Shown: piece after piece, positions 52,420 through 60,924 of the stretch | Numbering within the stretch: position 1 is the stretch's first letter | Layout of the letters: every line of letters starts with the position of its first letter | Source: Microbacterium sp. A20 | GTDB lineage: Bacteria > Actinomycetota > Actinomycetes > Actinomycetales > Microbacteriaceae | NCBI RefSeq assembly: GCF_004794515.1 | Contig: NZ_SSDF01000070.1 | Coordinates: 62,001-126,000, forward strand | Direction of reading: 5' to 3' | DNA length: 64,000 bases | The notes under the pieces: model-generated | Databases searched by the model: none | The model's input: only the letters and a program-made list of their open reading frames with translations | What the model was told of the DNA's origin: nothing | Made by a program: the position numbers and the translations under genes

Positions 52420-52491
52420 CTCGATCACTCCTTCGTGTTCGTGTGGGTACAGCGTGGTCCTGCGGGTCGTGCAGTGCTCCGGCGGTCGTGC

Positions 52492-54612
52492 TCAGCGCCC
52501 GGCGGTCTCGGCGATCCCTCCCGAGGCGTCGATGTCGTAGGTCTTCTCGCCCACGCGCAGCCCGCGCAGCACCGCATGCGGGTCGAGTGCGGCGACGCAG
52601 CCGGCCGCGCGCACCGTGCCGTCGGTCGCGACCGAGACGCCGAAGAGGGCCTCGATCACGAGCTCGACCCAGGCGCCCGACGACGAGCACGACCAGTCGA
52701 TGATGTACGGCAGCTGCGGCGGGGCTTTGCGCGCGCCGCCGTTGATCCCGGGCACGGCCTCCTCGACGAAGTGCGCCTGCCCCATCGGGCCCTGGTTCGC
52801 CGTGCGCGACAACCCTTCGACCCACGAGGTGAGTACCTCGGGGGCACCGAGAGCGGCGAGCGCGCGTCCGGCATCCGCGGGCCAGGCGGGGTAGGCGCCG
52901 TTCCACTGATGGTCGGGTCGGGGGCTGTAGCTGGCGTCGGGGTCCCACGGCGAGAGCGCGCGCATCCAGTTGTCGGTCTGCAGTTCGCGCTGGAAGAACG
53001 AGACCATCTCGTCGCGGATGCTCGGCGCGAGGTCGTCGGCCACGGTCGTGCCGACCACGCTGAAGTCGTAGCAGTGCCGCACCGGCAGCATCGTGCCGTC
53101 GGGCTGCCCGGCGGCGAAGATGCCCTCACCCGGGAGGTAGCGCTCGATCACGGCCGGGAGCAGGGCGTCGGCCTCGGCGCGCAGCTCCGCACCGCCCGGC
53201 GCGTCGCCCTGCAGGTCGGCGAGGGAGGCGGCCGTGCGCATGCTCCACACGTTCGCGGCGTTCAGGCTCGCGACCTCGTGTGTGTACGAGCTCACGCACT
53301 CGAGCAGGTTGTCGATCTCTCCGTAATCGGCCAGGGCGGTGTCTCGGCGTAACTCCTTCCACGCCATCGCCCACTGCCGCACCGACTCGGCGACGGTCTG
53401 ATCGCCGACGATCTCGTCGAGGAACGCGGTGTCGCCGGTGAAGCGCACGTAGTCGTGCACGAGCCGGGTCATGGCGTAGTCGTTCACCGAGTACCAGCGC
53501 CCGACCGGCCCGCCGGTGAGCGAGGAGGTGCCGAAGTGCGAGTGGATGTCGAGAGAGATCCAGTGCCGCACCTGGTTCCGCATCTCGGCGGGGTCGAGCA
53601 GCGCATGGCTGACCGAGCTCAGGCTGTAGTCCCAGATGAACGTGGTGGTGCCCCAGTAGTTCGGCATGAGGGTGTCGTACGAGCGGCCGAGCACGTTCCC
53701 GGCGAAGTCGCGGCGGAACCAGATCACGCCCAGCACCGCCCACCAGTACAGGCGGCGGAGCGGCGCGGATGCCGTCTCCAGCACCGGCAGCGCGCCGGAG
53801 AACTCCCCGTCGTCGGGGTCGAAGGCGGCGTGCAGCTGTCGGTTCCAGAACTCCTCGGCCGCAGCGACGGCACCGGGCACATCCGCGGCGACGGCGTCGT
53901 ACGCGCGCGCCGCATCGTCCTCGGAGATCCCGACCGCCTGCACGTAGGCCGTGCGCGCGACGCCCCCGTCCGGCACGGCGAGCACCACGGCCAACTCGCC
54001 GCCGCGCCCGTTCCCGCCGATGCCCGTATCGAACGCCTCGGGCAGGTCGGCCACTCCGCTCAGCACCGCTGATCCGCCCGCCAGCCCCTGCACGCTCCAG
54101 GCCGCGGCATCCGCCGACGAGAACACCAGGCGCTCGCCGTCGACGGTCGCGGTGTCGCGCTCCGAGGGCGACTCCGCGTCGAGCCAGGCCTCCTGCGAGC
54201 GCGTGACCCGTGCCGCGGCCGAGAGCCCGATCCGCACCTCCCGATCCTGCGATCCGGTGTTCCGCACCGCGATGTCGATCGCCACCGCCGTCTTCCCCGG
54301 CACGCACACCGTCGTGGTCTCGATCTCCAGGTCGCCGACGGTGGCGCGCCGCACCACCCGATCCGCCCGCCACTCGTGTGTCACGGGCGCCCCGTACGAG
54401 GCGAACAGCCGTCCGTCGACGAACAGCACCGCGGTCTGCGTGAGTCCCTGCGACACGGGCGGGAACTGCACCGCGCTGATCGCGGTCAGGTCGTGATCGA
54501 CGCGCACGGTCCCGAACATGTTGGTCAGGCCGGTGGGCGCGATCATGTCGTCGTAATGGTGGGTGACGGCGTCGGCGGCGAGGTCCTCGACGGTGGGGAT
54601 GAGCAGATGCAT
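52492..54612 (-). CDS. Six-hairpin (alpha/alpha)6-type glycoside hydrolase-like protein
   Basis: This 706-residue cytoplasmic protein has a beta-sandwich N domain (to about residue 250) and an (alpha/alpha)6 barrel like GH63/MGH1-like enzymes. Conserved-looking segments are TTTFIWDYSLSSVSHALLDP, DYGEIDNLLECVSSYTHEV and DHQWNGAYPAWPADAG, which supply acidic residues suited to catalysis. It has no signal, so it acts on imported oligosaccharide. It follows the ABC permease genes by 28 nt. Confidence 0.78.
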   Translation of the reverse strand: MHLLIPTVEDLAADAVTHHYDDMIAPTGLTNMFGTVRVDHDLTAISAVQFPPVSQGLTQTAVLFVDGRLFASYGAPVTHEWRADRVVRRATVGDLEIETTTVCVPGKTAVAIDIAVRNTGSQDREVRIGLSAAARVTRSQEAWLDAESPSERDTATVDGERLVFSSADAAAWSVQGLAGGSAVLSGVADLPEAFDTGIGGNGRGGELAVVLAVPDGGVARTAYVQAVGISEDDAARAYDAVAADVPGAVAAAEEFWNRQLHAAFDPDDGEFSGALPVLETASAPLRRLYWWAVLGVIWFRRDFAGNVLGRSYDTLMPNYWGTTTFIWDYSLSSVSHALLDPAEMRNQVRHWISLDIHSHFGTSSLTGGPVGRWYSVNDYAMTRLVHDYVRFTGDTAFLDEIVGDQTVAESVRQWAMAWKELRRDTALADYGEIDNLLECVSSYTHEVASLNAANVWSMRTAASLADLQGDAPGGAELRAEADALLPAVIERYLPGEGIFAAGQPDGTMLPVRHCYDFSVVGTTVADDLAPSIRDEMVSFFQRELQTDNWMRALSPWDPDASYSPRPDHQWNGAYPAWPADAGRALAALGAPEVLTSWVEGLSRTANQGPMGQAHFVEEAVPGINGGARKAPPQLPYIIDWSCSSSGAWVELVIEALFGVSVATDGTVRAAGCVAALDPHAVLRGLRVGEKTYDIDASGGIAETAGR

Positions 54613-54640
54613 GATGCCTTTCGAGGGGCGGGAGAGAGGG

Positions 54641-55453
54641 TCAGTACTGGCCGAGCGCGAGGCCCTTGGCGAAGAACCGCTGGGTGCAGAGGAACAGCAC
54701 CACGGTGGGGAGCGAGACGAGCACGGCCGCGGCGAGCACGACCGACATCTGCGCGCCGCCGTAGGTGCTCTGCATGCCCGACAGGGTCGTGATGATGGGG
54801 CGGATGTCGTCGGACTGGCTGAGCGTGAGGCCGAGCAGCAGGTCGTTCCACACGAACGTCGCCTGCAGGATGAAGATCGCGACCAGCGCGCTCGACGCCA
54901 TCGGCAGGTACAGCCGCACGAAGATGCGCCAGGTGGTGGCGCCGTCGAGCACCGCGGCCTCGAACACGTTGTGTGCGACGCCGGTGAAGAAGTTGCGCAT
55001 CACGAAGGCGGAGAACGGGATCGAGATCACCGTGTAGATGATCACCATGCCGACGCGGGTGTCGAACAGGCCGATGCGCGAGTAGGCGTCGAACAGCGGC
55101 AGCAGCACCATCTGCAGCGGGAACACCGTGCCGCCGAAGATCACGACGAACCACAGGAAGCCGCGCTTGAGTCGCAGGGCCACGATCGCGTATCCGGCCG
55201 CGGCGCCCACGAGCACGGCGATGGTCGGCGAGACGATCGAGTAGATGAGGGTGCTGAGGATGCTGTCGCCGAGGCCCGACAGCTCGAACGCGTCGGCGAA
55301 GTTCTGGAACAGGTGGAAGTCGGTGGGGATCCAGGATTCTTTCGAGGTGAAGGTCATCGGGTCCTTCATCGCGTTCACGACGAGGAGGTACGCGGGCAGC
55401 AGCCACACGAGTCCGAGGATGACGAGCACGGCGGTGCGGATGATCTTCGACAT
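54641..55453 (-). CDS. Sugar ABC transporter permease (MalG-like)
   Basis: This 270-residue permease begins MSKIIRTAVLVILGLVWLLP, has six TM helices and the EAA loop NVFEAAVLDGATTWRIFVRL followed by LPMASSALV. It overlaps the upstream permease by one base (TGATG). Together with it and the lipoprotein it forms the importer of the LacI locus. No ATPase gene is nearby. Confidence 0.9.
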   Translation of the reverse strand: MSKIIRTAVLVILGLVWLLPAYLLVVNAMKDPMTFTSKESWIPTDFHLFQNFADAFELSGLGDSILSTLIYSIVSPTIAVLVGAAAGYAIVALRLKRGFLWFVVIFGGTVFPLQMVLLPLFDAYSRIGLFDTRVGMVIIYTVISIPFSAFVMRNFFTGVAHNVFEAAVLDGATTWRIFVRLYLPMASSALVAIFILQATFVWNDLLLGLTLSQSDDIRPIITTLSGMQSTYGGAQMSVVLAAAVLVSLPTVVLFLCTQRFFAKGLALGQY

Positions 55454-56328
55454 CACATCTCCTTCTTCGGGGAGAGCTGCTGACGCAGGTACAGCACCGA
55501 CGCGACCAGGGTGATGACGGTGAGGAACACCGCGATCGCCGAGCCGAGTCCGTAGTCGCTGTTCACGAACGTCTCCTTGTACATGGTCAGCGCGAGGGTC
55601 TCCGAGACGGTGCCCGGTCCGCCCTTGGTCATGCCCCAGACGATGTCGAAGGTCTTCAGGCTCGCGACGATCGAGAGTCCGACGACCACGGCCGTGAGCG
55701 GGCGGAGCATCGGCCAGAGGATGCTGGTGAACAGGCGCACGCCGCCGGCGCCGTCGATGCGGGCGGCCTCGAGGGGCTCCTTCGGGATGGCCTGCAGGCC
55801 GATGGTGAACAGCAGCGCGTTCACGCCGACGCCCTGCCACGACGAGGCGATGATCATGACGATCGTGTTGAGCGGAGCATCCAGCAGCCACCGCGGCGGG
55901 TCGGTCACGCCGAACGCGGCGAGGGCCTGATCGAGCGCTCCGCCCGAGGAGAGGATGAACGACCACACCACGCCGACGCCGATGCCGGAGAGGGCGTAGG
56001 GGATGAGGAAGGGGAGGCGCAGCCAGATGCCGCCGCCGAGGTTCCAGGTGAGCAGCGCGATCGCCAGGCCGATGCCGACCGGGATGATCAGGGTGCCGAT
56101 CACCCAGAGCACGGTGTTCATCGCGGAGCCCACGAAGTCGCCGTCGGTGAACATCTCGACGTAGTTGTCGAGCCCGATCCAGTCGGGGCTGCCGAGGCCG
56201 TTGTACTTCGTGAAGCTGAGGAAGACCGTCCACAGCAGGGGGAGGTAGAGCAGGACCGCGACCAGGATCACGCCCGGGGCGATGAAGCCCCGGGCGGACC
56301 ACTGGTACGGCGACTTCTGATGCGCCAT
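55453..56328 (-). CDS. Sugar ABC transporter permease (MalF-like)
   Basis: This 291-residue permease has a short N terminus (MAHQKSPYQWSARGF), six TM helices and the EAA loop EPLEAARIDGAGGVRLFTSI followed by LWPMLRPL. It lies 7 nt after the binding-protein gene, so they are one message. It pairs with the next permease. Confidence 0.9.
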   Translation of the reverse strand: MAHQKSPYQWSARGFIAPGVILVAVLLYLPLLWTVFLSFTKYNGLGSPDWIGLDNYVEMFTDGDFVGSAMNTVLWVIGTLIIPVGIGLAIALLTWNLGGGIWLRLPFLIPYALSGIGVGVVWSFILSSGGALDQALAAFGVTDPPRWLLDAPLNTIVMIIASSWQGVGVNALLFTIGLQAIPKEPLEAARIDGAGGVRLFTSILWPMLRPLTAVVVGLSIVASLKTFDIVWGMTKGGPGTVSETLALTMYKETFVNSDYGLGSAIAVFLTVITLVASVLYLRQQLSPKKEM

Positions 56329-56335
56329 CCGGTGC

Positions 56336-57604
56336 TTACTCCTGCTCTGCCCAGTACTTGTCAGCCGTGGCCTGGATCTTCTCCAGGAACGGCATCGGGT
56401 CGCCGGGGTTGGCGTTGAAGGCGCCGAACTGCTCGATCGCGGTGGTCACGATCTCGGTCGGCATGGCCTCGAAGAACCGGTCGTACAGCATGTAGTCGTC
56501 GCCGGCGATCTCGGTGCCGAGCTCGGCGAGCGCGGGGTCTGCGACCTTCGCCTTCGGGTTGAACGCCACGTCGCCGTGGGCGTCGTTCCAGGCGGTCTGC
56601 GCGTCGGGCGACATCCACCATTCGGCGTAGGCGAGTCCGAGGTCGCGCTGCTTCGAGTTCTCGGCCGTGCAGATCGGGCCCGACTCGACGGCGACCGGGG
56701 TGGCGTCGAGGTCGTCGCTGACGGCCGGGATCGCGAACATCCCGTAGTCGTCGGTGGTCATGCCCGCGCCTTCGAGGTTGCCCGCGAAGAACGTGCCGAA
56801 GTTGATCATGGCGTAGTCGCCCTGCTTGAGGCCGACCGCGGGATCGGTGGTGCTGCCCGCGTCGCTGAACCAGCCGGCCTCCTGCTCTTCGAGCCACAGG
56901 TTCATGACGTCGACGATCTCGGGGTCGGTGTACTTGACGTCGCCCGTGGTGAGGCCGGCGTACAGGTCGGGGTCGGTCGAGGCGACCAGGTGCTGGAACC
57001 ACTGGAAGGTGAAGAGCACGCTGGTCTGGTAGTACGGGGTGACCCCGGCATCCTTCAGCGTCCCGGCGGCGTCGTTCAGCTCGTCCCAGCTGGTGGGCAC
57101 CTCGATGCCGTTGTCGGCGAAGGCGGCCTTGTTGTAGAACATGATCCAGTAGGCGATGTTCATCGGCACGCAGTACTGCTTGTCGTCGAACGTGTAGCTG
57201 TCGCGCAGGTCTTCGCTCACCCAGCCCTCGTCGACGGCCTTGGTCCAGATGTCGGTGGTCTCGGCGACCAGGCCCTCGTCGACCAGCTGCTTGAGCGAGT
57301 CGCCGGTGTGCCAGGTGAACAGGCCCGGCGACTTGTCGGTGCGGAACGACTGCTTGATGAAGGCGTCGTACTGGTTCGCGTCCGAGTACCCGGTGGTCTT
57401 GAGGGTGATGTCGACGGCGTCGCCGCTGACCTCGTTGAGCGACTCGAAGTCGGGCTTCCACGCCGCCTTGTCGGTGTAGAAGTCGAGCGTGCCGGTCACC
57501 TCGCCGGCGTCTCCGGATCCGGAGTCGCCGGAGCATCCGGCCAGAGCCAGGGTGCCGAGGAGGAGACCGGCCGCGGCAGCGGCGATCGTGCGTCGCGAAA
57601 TCAT
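56336..57604 (-). CDS. ABC transporter sugar-binding lipoprotein
   Basis: This 422-residue solute-binding lipoprotein has lipobox LALAGC (cysteine about residue 24) after a Tat-like MISRRTIAAAAAG. The mature domain is the family-1 carbohydrate binder, with YTDKAAWKPDFESLNEVSG and KQGDYAMINFGTFFAG. It leads the transporter operon of the LacI locus and has two operators upstream. Confidence 0.9.
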   Translation of the reverse strand: MISRRTIAAAAAGLLLGTLALAGCSGDSGSGDAGEVTGTLDFYTDKAAWKPDFESLNEVSGDAVDITLKTTGYSDANQYDAFIKQSFRTDKSPGLFTWHTGDSLKQLVDEGLVAETTDIWTKAVDEGWVSEDLRDSYTFDDKQYCVPMNIAYWIMFYNKAAFADNGIEVPTSWDELNDAAGTLKDAGVTPYYQTSVLFTFQWFQHLVASTDPDLYAGLTTGDVKYTDPEIVDVMNLWLEEQEAGWFSDAGSTTDPAVGLKQGDYAMINFGTFFAGNLEGAGMTTDDYGMFAIPAVSDDLDATPVAVESGPICTAENSKQRDLGLAYAEWWMSPDAQTAWNDAHGDVAFNPKAKVADPALAELGTEIAGDDYMLYDRFFEAMPTEIVTTAIEQFGAFNANPGDPMPFLEKIQATADKYWAEQE

Positions 57605-57624
57605 TCAGAACTCCCTTGTTCGTT

Positions 57625-57661
57625 TGGTATCGTTACCAGAAAATCTGGTTTCACGCTACCA
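57625..57661 (-). promoter_or_regulatory. Two LacI operators upstream of the transporter operon
   Basis: TGGTATCGTTACCA (57625-57638) is a near-consensus LacI operator with TGGTA/TACCA arms. TGGTTTCACGCTACCA (57646-57661) is a second, weaker copy 21 bp further upstream of the gene, two helical turns away. They lie 21 nt before the binding-protein start, where binding would block the promoter. Confidence 0.75.
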
Positions 57662-57757
57662 AGGTGATGAGTGCGGTGCAAGGGATTCCCTCGCGGGATC
57701 CTCGCGGGTGCTGCGTCATTGCGGGTGCTGCTTCGGGTTGCTGTGTTCGGTGCGTGT

Positions 57758-59596
57758 TCAGTTGTCGCTCGTGCGCGAGCCGCGTACGTACGCCTTGACG
57801 GTCGCGAAGCGGGCGCTGCGCGAGTTCTCGGTGCGCTCGATCCGGTACGCGCCCACCGCGGCCGGGACGATGAACGTCTCGGCGTAGTGGATGACGAAGG
57901 GCTCGAAGGCGTGGGTCGGGCTGACGACCTGCACCTCATCCCCCTCGACCAGGTTGAGCACGTTGACCGTGCCCTCCGTGTCGTGGTCGGCACCCTCGGC
58001 GAACCAGTGCCGGCGCACCTCGATGAACTCGAGCTCGTGCAGGCCCGTGCTCTCCTCGGTCACGTCGCCCTCGGTGCGGATGGTCTTCACCTGGCCGAGG
58101 AGGTTGTCGCCGACCCAGGTGGTGTCGCGGTCCCACTGGATGTTGCGGGCGCCGTGGTCGAGGTGCACGGGGCGGGGGATGCCGTCGAGGCCGACGCGGC
58201 CCCAGTCCCAGAGCTTGAAGGTGAAGATGAACGGCGTCGCCGAGATCTCCAGCACCATCGAGTTCGCGCCCGAGCAGTGCACGGTCCCGGCCGGGATGGC
58301 GAAGTGGTCGTGCTTGCGGGCCGGGAACGAGTTGACGTACTTGTCGGCGGGGAACGGATGCTCGCCGTCCTGCGCCGTCGCCAGATCCTGCAGCATCTCG
58401 GTGCGGTCGATGCCCTCCTTGGTGCCGAGGTAGACCACGGCATCGTCGCCGCCGTCGAGCATGTAGTAGCTCTCGTCCTGCGTGTAGTGCATGCCGAACG
58501 TGTTCTGGATGTAGTCGGTCAGCGGGTGCACCTGCAGGCTGAGGTTGCCGCCGTCCATCGTGTCGAGGAAGTCGAAGCGGATCGGGAACTCGGCGCCGAA
58601 GCGGGAGAACGTCTTCGGGCCCAGCAGGTCGACCGGGCGGCGGAAGACCAGGTCGAGTGCGGGGATCTCGATCACGCCGCCCTCTCCCTCCAGCAGCAGG
58701 GAGTTCTCCTCGGGCACGCAGTCGAAGCACCACGCGTAGTTGTCCTTCGAGGGGTCGAGGCCGATGAGGTTCTTCATCCACTGCCCGCCCCACACTCCGG
58801 GGTCGAAGAACGGCACGACGCGGAACGGCCGGTGCGCGGCATCCTTCAACGCCTGGCGGAACGCAGTGCCGGTGATCATGCCGGCTTCGGGGGAGTCCGG
58901 ATGCTGCTCGGCCGGGGCGATCGCGTTGCCGTCGAGCACGAAGTCGACCGTGTCGAACAGGCTGCGCTTGTGGCGGTCGGCGACGCGCCATTCGACGAAG
59001 AACCCGCGCTTGTACTTACGCAGATTGTCTTCCGCGGCGTTGTCCGCGCGCCAGTTCGTGGCGCCCTTGCGCTGGCGCAGCTGGATCTCCCAGCGGGCCA
59101 TGTCGACGAGCACGGTCGCTGCGGCGCCGTCGAGCCGGGGGCGGAGGAGCTCGGATCCCCAGCCGATCACGACGGTCGGGTTCTGCGCGATGCTGCCCGC
59201 GAGGGCATCGAGCTTCGCGGCGTCGTAGAAGTCGGTCAGGGTGAAGTGGCTCATCACACCGAAGACGCGGTCGTCGGTGAGGTTCGGGGCGATCAGCTGC
59301 TCGACCTCGGCGACCGGGCGGGCGGCGGTCTCGACGTCGACCACGGTCCAGTCCGGCAGGGCCGCGCGCACGGCGGTCGTGAGGGCGGGGATGTCGACTC
59401 CCGGATAGGCGTCCACCAGCAGCACCGGGGCGGTGCCGGTCACGCGGGCGCAGGCCTCGGCGAGTTCGGCGGCGGCGGTCCAGCCCTCGGTGCCGCGGAG
59501 GATGCGCTCGCCCGCGGGGAGCGCCACGGTGGGCTGGGTGTCGTAGCGACCTCGGGTGGTGTGCCCTTCGTGCATGTCGCTGATCGGGGTGGTCAC
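57758..59596 (-). CDS. ManA-like sugar-phosphate isomerase with N-terminal domain
   Basis: This 612-residue protein has a C-terminal class-I mannose-6-phosphate isomerase (cupin) half with DGGNLSLQVHPLTDYIQ, TQDESYYML and KHDHFAIPAGTVHCSGA, which supply the metal H/E ligands. Residues about 30-220 form an extra domain with APVLLVDAYPGVDIPALT and VLVDMARWEIQLRQRKG that resembles a degenerate kinase fold without a P-loop. A standard ManA has 300-400 residues. It lies between the transporter operon and the ROK kinase. GTG at 59596 with GGAGG upstream. Confidence 0.8.
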   Translation of the reverse strand: MTTPISDMHEGHTTRGRYDTQPTVALPAGERILRGTEGWTAAAELAEACARVTGTAPVLLVDAYPGVDIPALTTAVRAALPDWTVVDVETAARPVAEVEQLIAPNLTDDRVFGVMSHFTLTDFYDAAKLDALAGSIAQNPTVVIGWGSELLRPRLDGAAATVLVDMARWEIQLRQRKGATNWRADNAAEDNLRKYKRGFFVEWRVADRHKRSLFDTVDFVLDGNAIAPAEQHPDSPEAGMITGTAFRQALKDAAHRPFRVVPFFDPGVWGGQWMKNLIGLDPSKDNYAWCFDCVPEENSLLLEGEGGVIEIPALDLVFRRPVDLLGPKTFSRFGAEFPIRFDFLDTMDGGNLSLQVHPLTDYIQNTFGMHYTQDESYYMLDGGDDAVVYLGTKEGIDRTEMLQDLATAQDGEHPFPADKYVNSFPARKHDHFAIPAGTVHCSGANSMVLEISATPFIFTFKLWDWGRVGLDGIPRPVHLDHGARNIQWDRDTTWVGDNLLGQVKTIRTEGDVTEESTGLHELEFIEVRRHWFAEGADHDTEGTVNVLNLVEGDEVQVVSPTHAFEPFVIHYAETFIVPAAVGAYRIERTENSRSARFATVKAYVRGSRTSDN

Positions 59597-60564
59597 TGTT
59601 CCTCCTGCGGTGTGGCGGTGTGTGTGGTCGTGGCGCGGGCGAGGATGCTGAGTCCGCGGGCGACGGAGAGTTCGGGCTCGGGCGGGACGATGAAGCGCGG
59701 CGGCGTCATCGAGGGCCAGAGGTGTGCGCGGACGTGGGCTTCGATCGGGGCGCGGACCGCGTCGCCCGCGCGCAGGATCCCGCCGGACAGGATCACCACC
59801 GCCGGGTCGTACGAGTGCACGAGCGAGGTGACGACCGCGCCCCACACGTGCAGGAAGCGGTCGCGGATCTCCGGGTGCGCGTCGGTCGTGAAGACCTCGG
59901 TCATGGTGGTGCCGGCGGGGAGCGCCCACGTGCTCGCGAGCGCCTCTCCGCATCCGAGATTCCCGCACGGGCAGACCGGCCCTTCGAGGTCGACCGTGAG
60001 GTGTCCGCCGAGGATGCCGGCATGCCCGGTGCGTCCGCGCAGGGGTGTGCCGTCGATCAGGGCGGCGGTGCCGATGCCGGTGCCGAGCGTGACGAGCACC
60101 GCATCGCGCTCGCCGGCCGCGCTGCCGGTCGAGGTCTCGCCGATCAGGGCTGCCCTGGCGTCGTTCTCGACCACGGCGGGGACGCCGAACTCGGTGAGCG
60201 CCCAGGTGTTCAGGTCGAAGTCCTCGAGGAAGTCGTACTTGGCGTTGGCGTGCAGCATCCGTCCGGTGCGGGGGTCGACGACGCCCGGGACGGCGATGGC
60301 GACTGCATCCGCGGTTCGGCCGGTCTCGGCGGGGTCGGTCTCAGCGGGGTCGGGCGAGGTTCGGCCGGTCTCGGTTCGGCCGGTCGAGGTTCGGCCGGTC
60401 TCGGCGAGGTCGGTCTCGGCGAGGAGTCGGCGTGCTTCGGCGGCGGCGGCGGGCAGGTCGGCGGGGCTGCCGAGGACGGGAATGCTGCCCGTTGCGACGA
60501 CACGGCTGCCGTCGGTCACGGCGAGCTTGATCTCGGTGCCCCCGAAATCGATGCACAGCTCCAT
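59593..60564 (-). CDS. ROK family sugar kinase with repeat-expanded segment
   Basis: This 323-residue ROK kinase has the ATP loop LCIDFGGTEIKLAV near residue 3, VENDARAALIGE, LVTLGTGIGTAALI and the zinc motif CPCGNLGCGEALAS. It phosphorylates a hexose (gluco-, manno- or fructokinase class). About residues 50-90 hold a low-complexity stretch (ETGRTSTGRTETGRTSPD) where other ROK kinases are compact; it arises from a 15-bp repeat in the DNA. I chose the ATG at 60564, with GAGGAGG upstream. It overlaps the isomerase gene (GTGA). Confidence 0.87.
   Translation of the reverse strand: MELCIDFGGTEIKLAVTDGSRVVATGSIPVLGSPADLPAAAAEARRLLAETDLAETGRTSTGRTETGRTSPDPAETDPAETGRTADAVAIAVPGVVDPRTGRMLHANAKYDFLEDFDLNTWALTEFGVPAVVENDARAALIGETSTGSAAGERDAVLVTLGTGIGTAALIDGTPLRGRTGHAGILGGHLTVDLEGPVCPCGNLGCGEALASTWALPAGTTMTEVFTTDAHPEIRDRFLHVWGAVVTSLVHSYDPAVVILSGGILRAGDAVRAPIEAHVRAHLWPSMTPPRFIVPPEPELSVARGLSILARATTTHTATPQEEQ
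60314..60400 (-). repeat. In-gene 15-bp repeat (ROK kinase)
   Basis: GTTCGGCCGGTC occurs at 60314, 60359, 60374 and 60389 (offsets 45, 15 and 15 nt), all in frame and encoding TGRT-type units. Length change would add or remove five residues without a frameshift. Confidence 0.8.
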
Positions 60565-60604
60565 CCGGCCTCCTCGTCGCGTCATCCGACTGCCTCGTCG
60601 GTGA

Positions 60605-60620
60605 TTGGTAACGTTATCAA
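60605..60620 (-). promoter_or_regulatory. LacI operator upstream of ROK kinase
   Basis: TTGGTAACGTTATCAA is a palindrome with one mismatched pair, centred on AACGTT, 41 nt before the ROK kinase start. It agrees with the operators before the transporter operon and the regulator gene. Confidence 0.75.
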
Positions 60621-60695
60621 CGAGGGGTGGGGGTGTCAAGACTCGACCGGATGTCGGGAAGTTCTGCCGAGTGCACGGCCTCCTGGCGGGGATTT

Positions 60696-60790
60696 TCCCG
60701 ACAGGTGTCCGAACTCCCGACGGGTGTCCGAACTCCCGACAGGTGTCCGAACTCCCGACGGGTGTCCGAACCCCCGACGGGCCTTCCGAG
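60696..60790. repeat. 19-bp tandem repeat, alternating units
   Basis: Four units TCCCGACRGGTGTCCGAAC alternate CAGG and CGGG (60696, 60715, 60734, 60753), with a degraded fifth at 60772. The alternation makes a 38-bp higher-order period. CTCCCGACAGGTGTACCG also occurs once at about 50467. Confidence 0.85.
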
Positions 60791-60801
60791 CCCCTCGCGG
60801 C

Positions 60802-60902
60802 GACGATTCGCCGAGATCATGACGATTCGCCGACTTTTCGTCACGAATCGTCCGGGAATCGTCCGACCCTCGGCGAATCGTCCGACCTCGGCGCGAGTCG
60901 TC
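60802..60902. repeat. Quartet element Q7 (GACGATTCG core)
   Basis: GACGATTCG at 60802 and 60821 (19 apart) is followed by inverted copies at 60844 (23 after the second), 60855, 60874 and 60894. GACGATTCGCCGAG (60802-60815) pairs perfectly with 60869-60882. It lies just after the LacI gene stop. Confidence 0.85.
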
Positions 60903-60924
60903 GCCCCACCCGCCCCGCGGCGAG

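Larger units (their letters stand above)
60565..60924. other. Repeat-rich gap between LacI gene end and ROK kinase
   Basis: No gene is seen. It holds the ROK operator (60605-60620), one CGAGTGCACGG word (60669) like that of Q1/Q2, a 19-bp tandem repeat (60696-60790) and element Q7 (60802-60902). Confidence 0.8.

Noticed and set aside
57671..60604. 977-residue plus-strand reading frame
   Set aside because: It is opposite the ManA-like and ROK kinase genes, both well supported, and shows only shadow composition.
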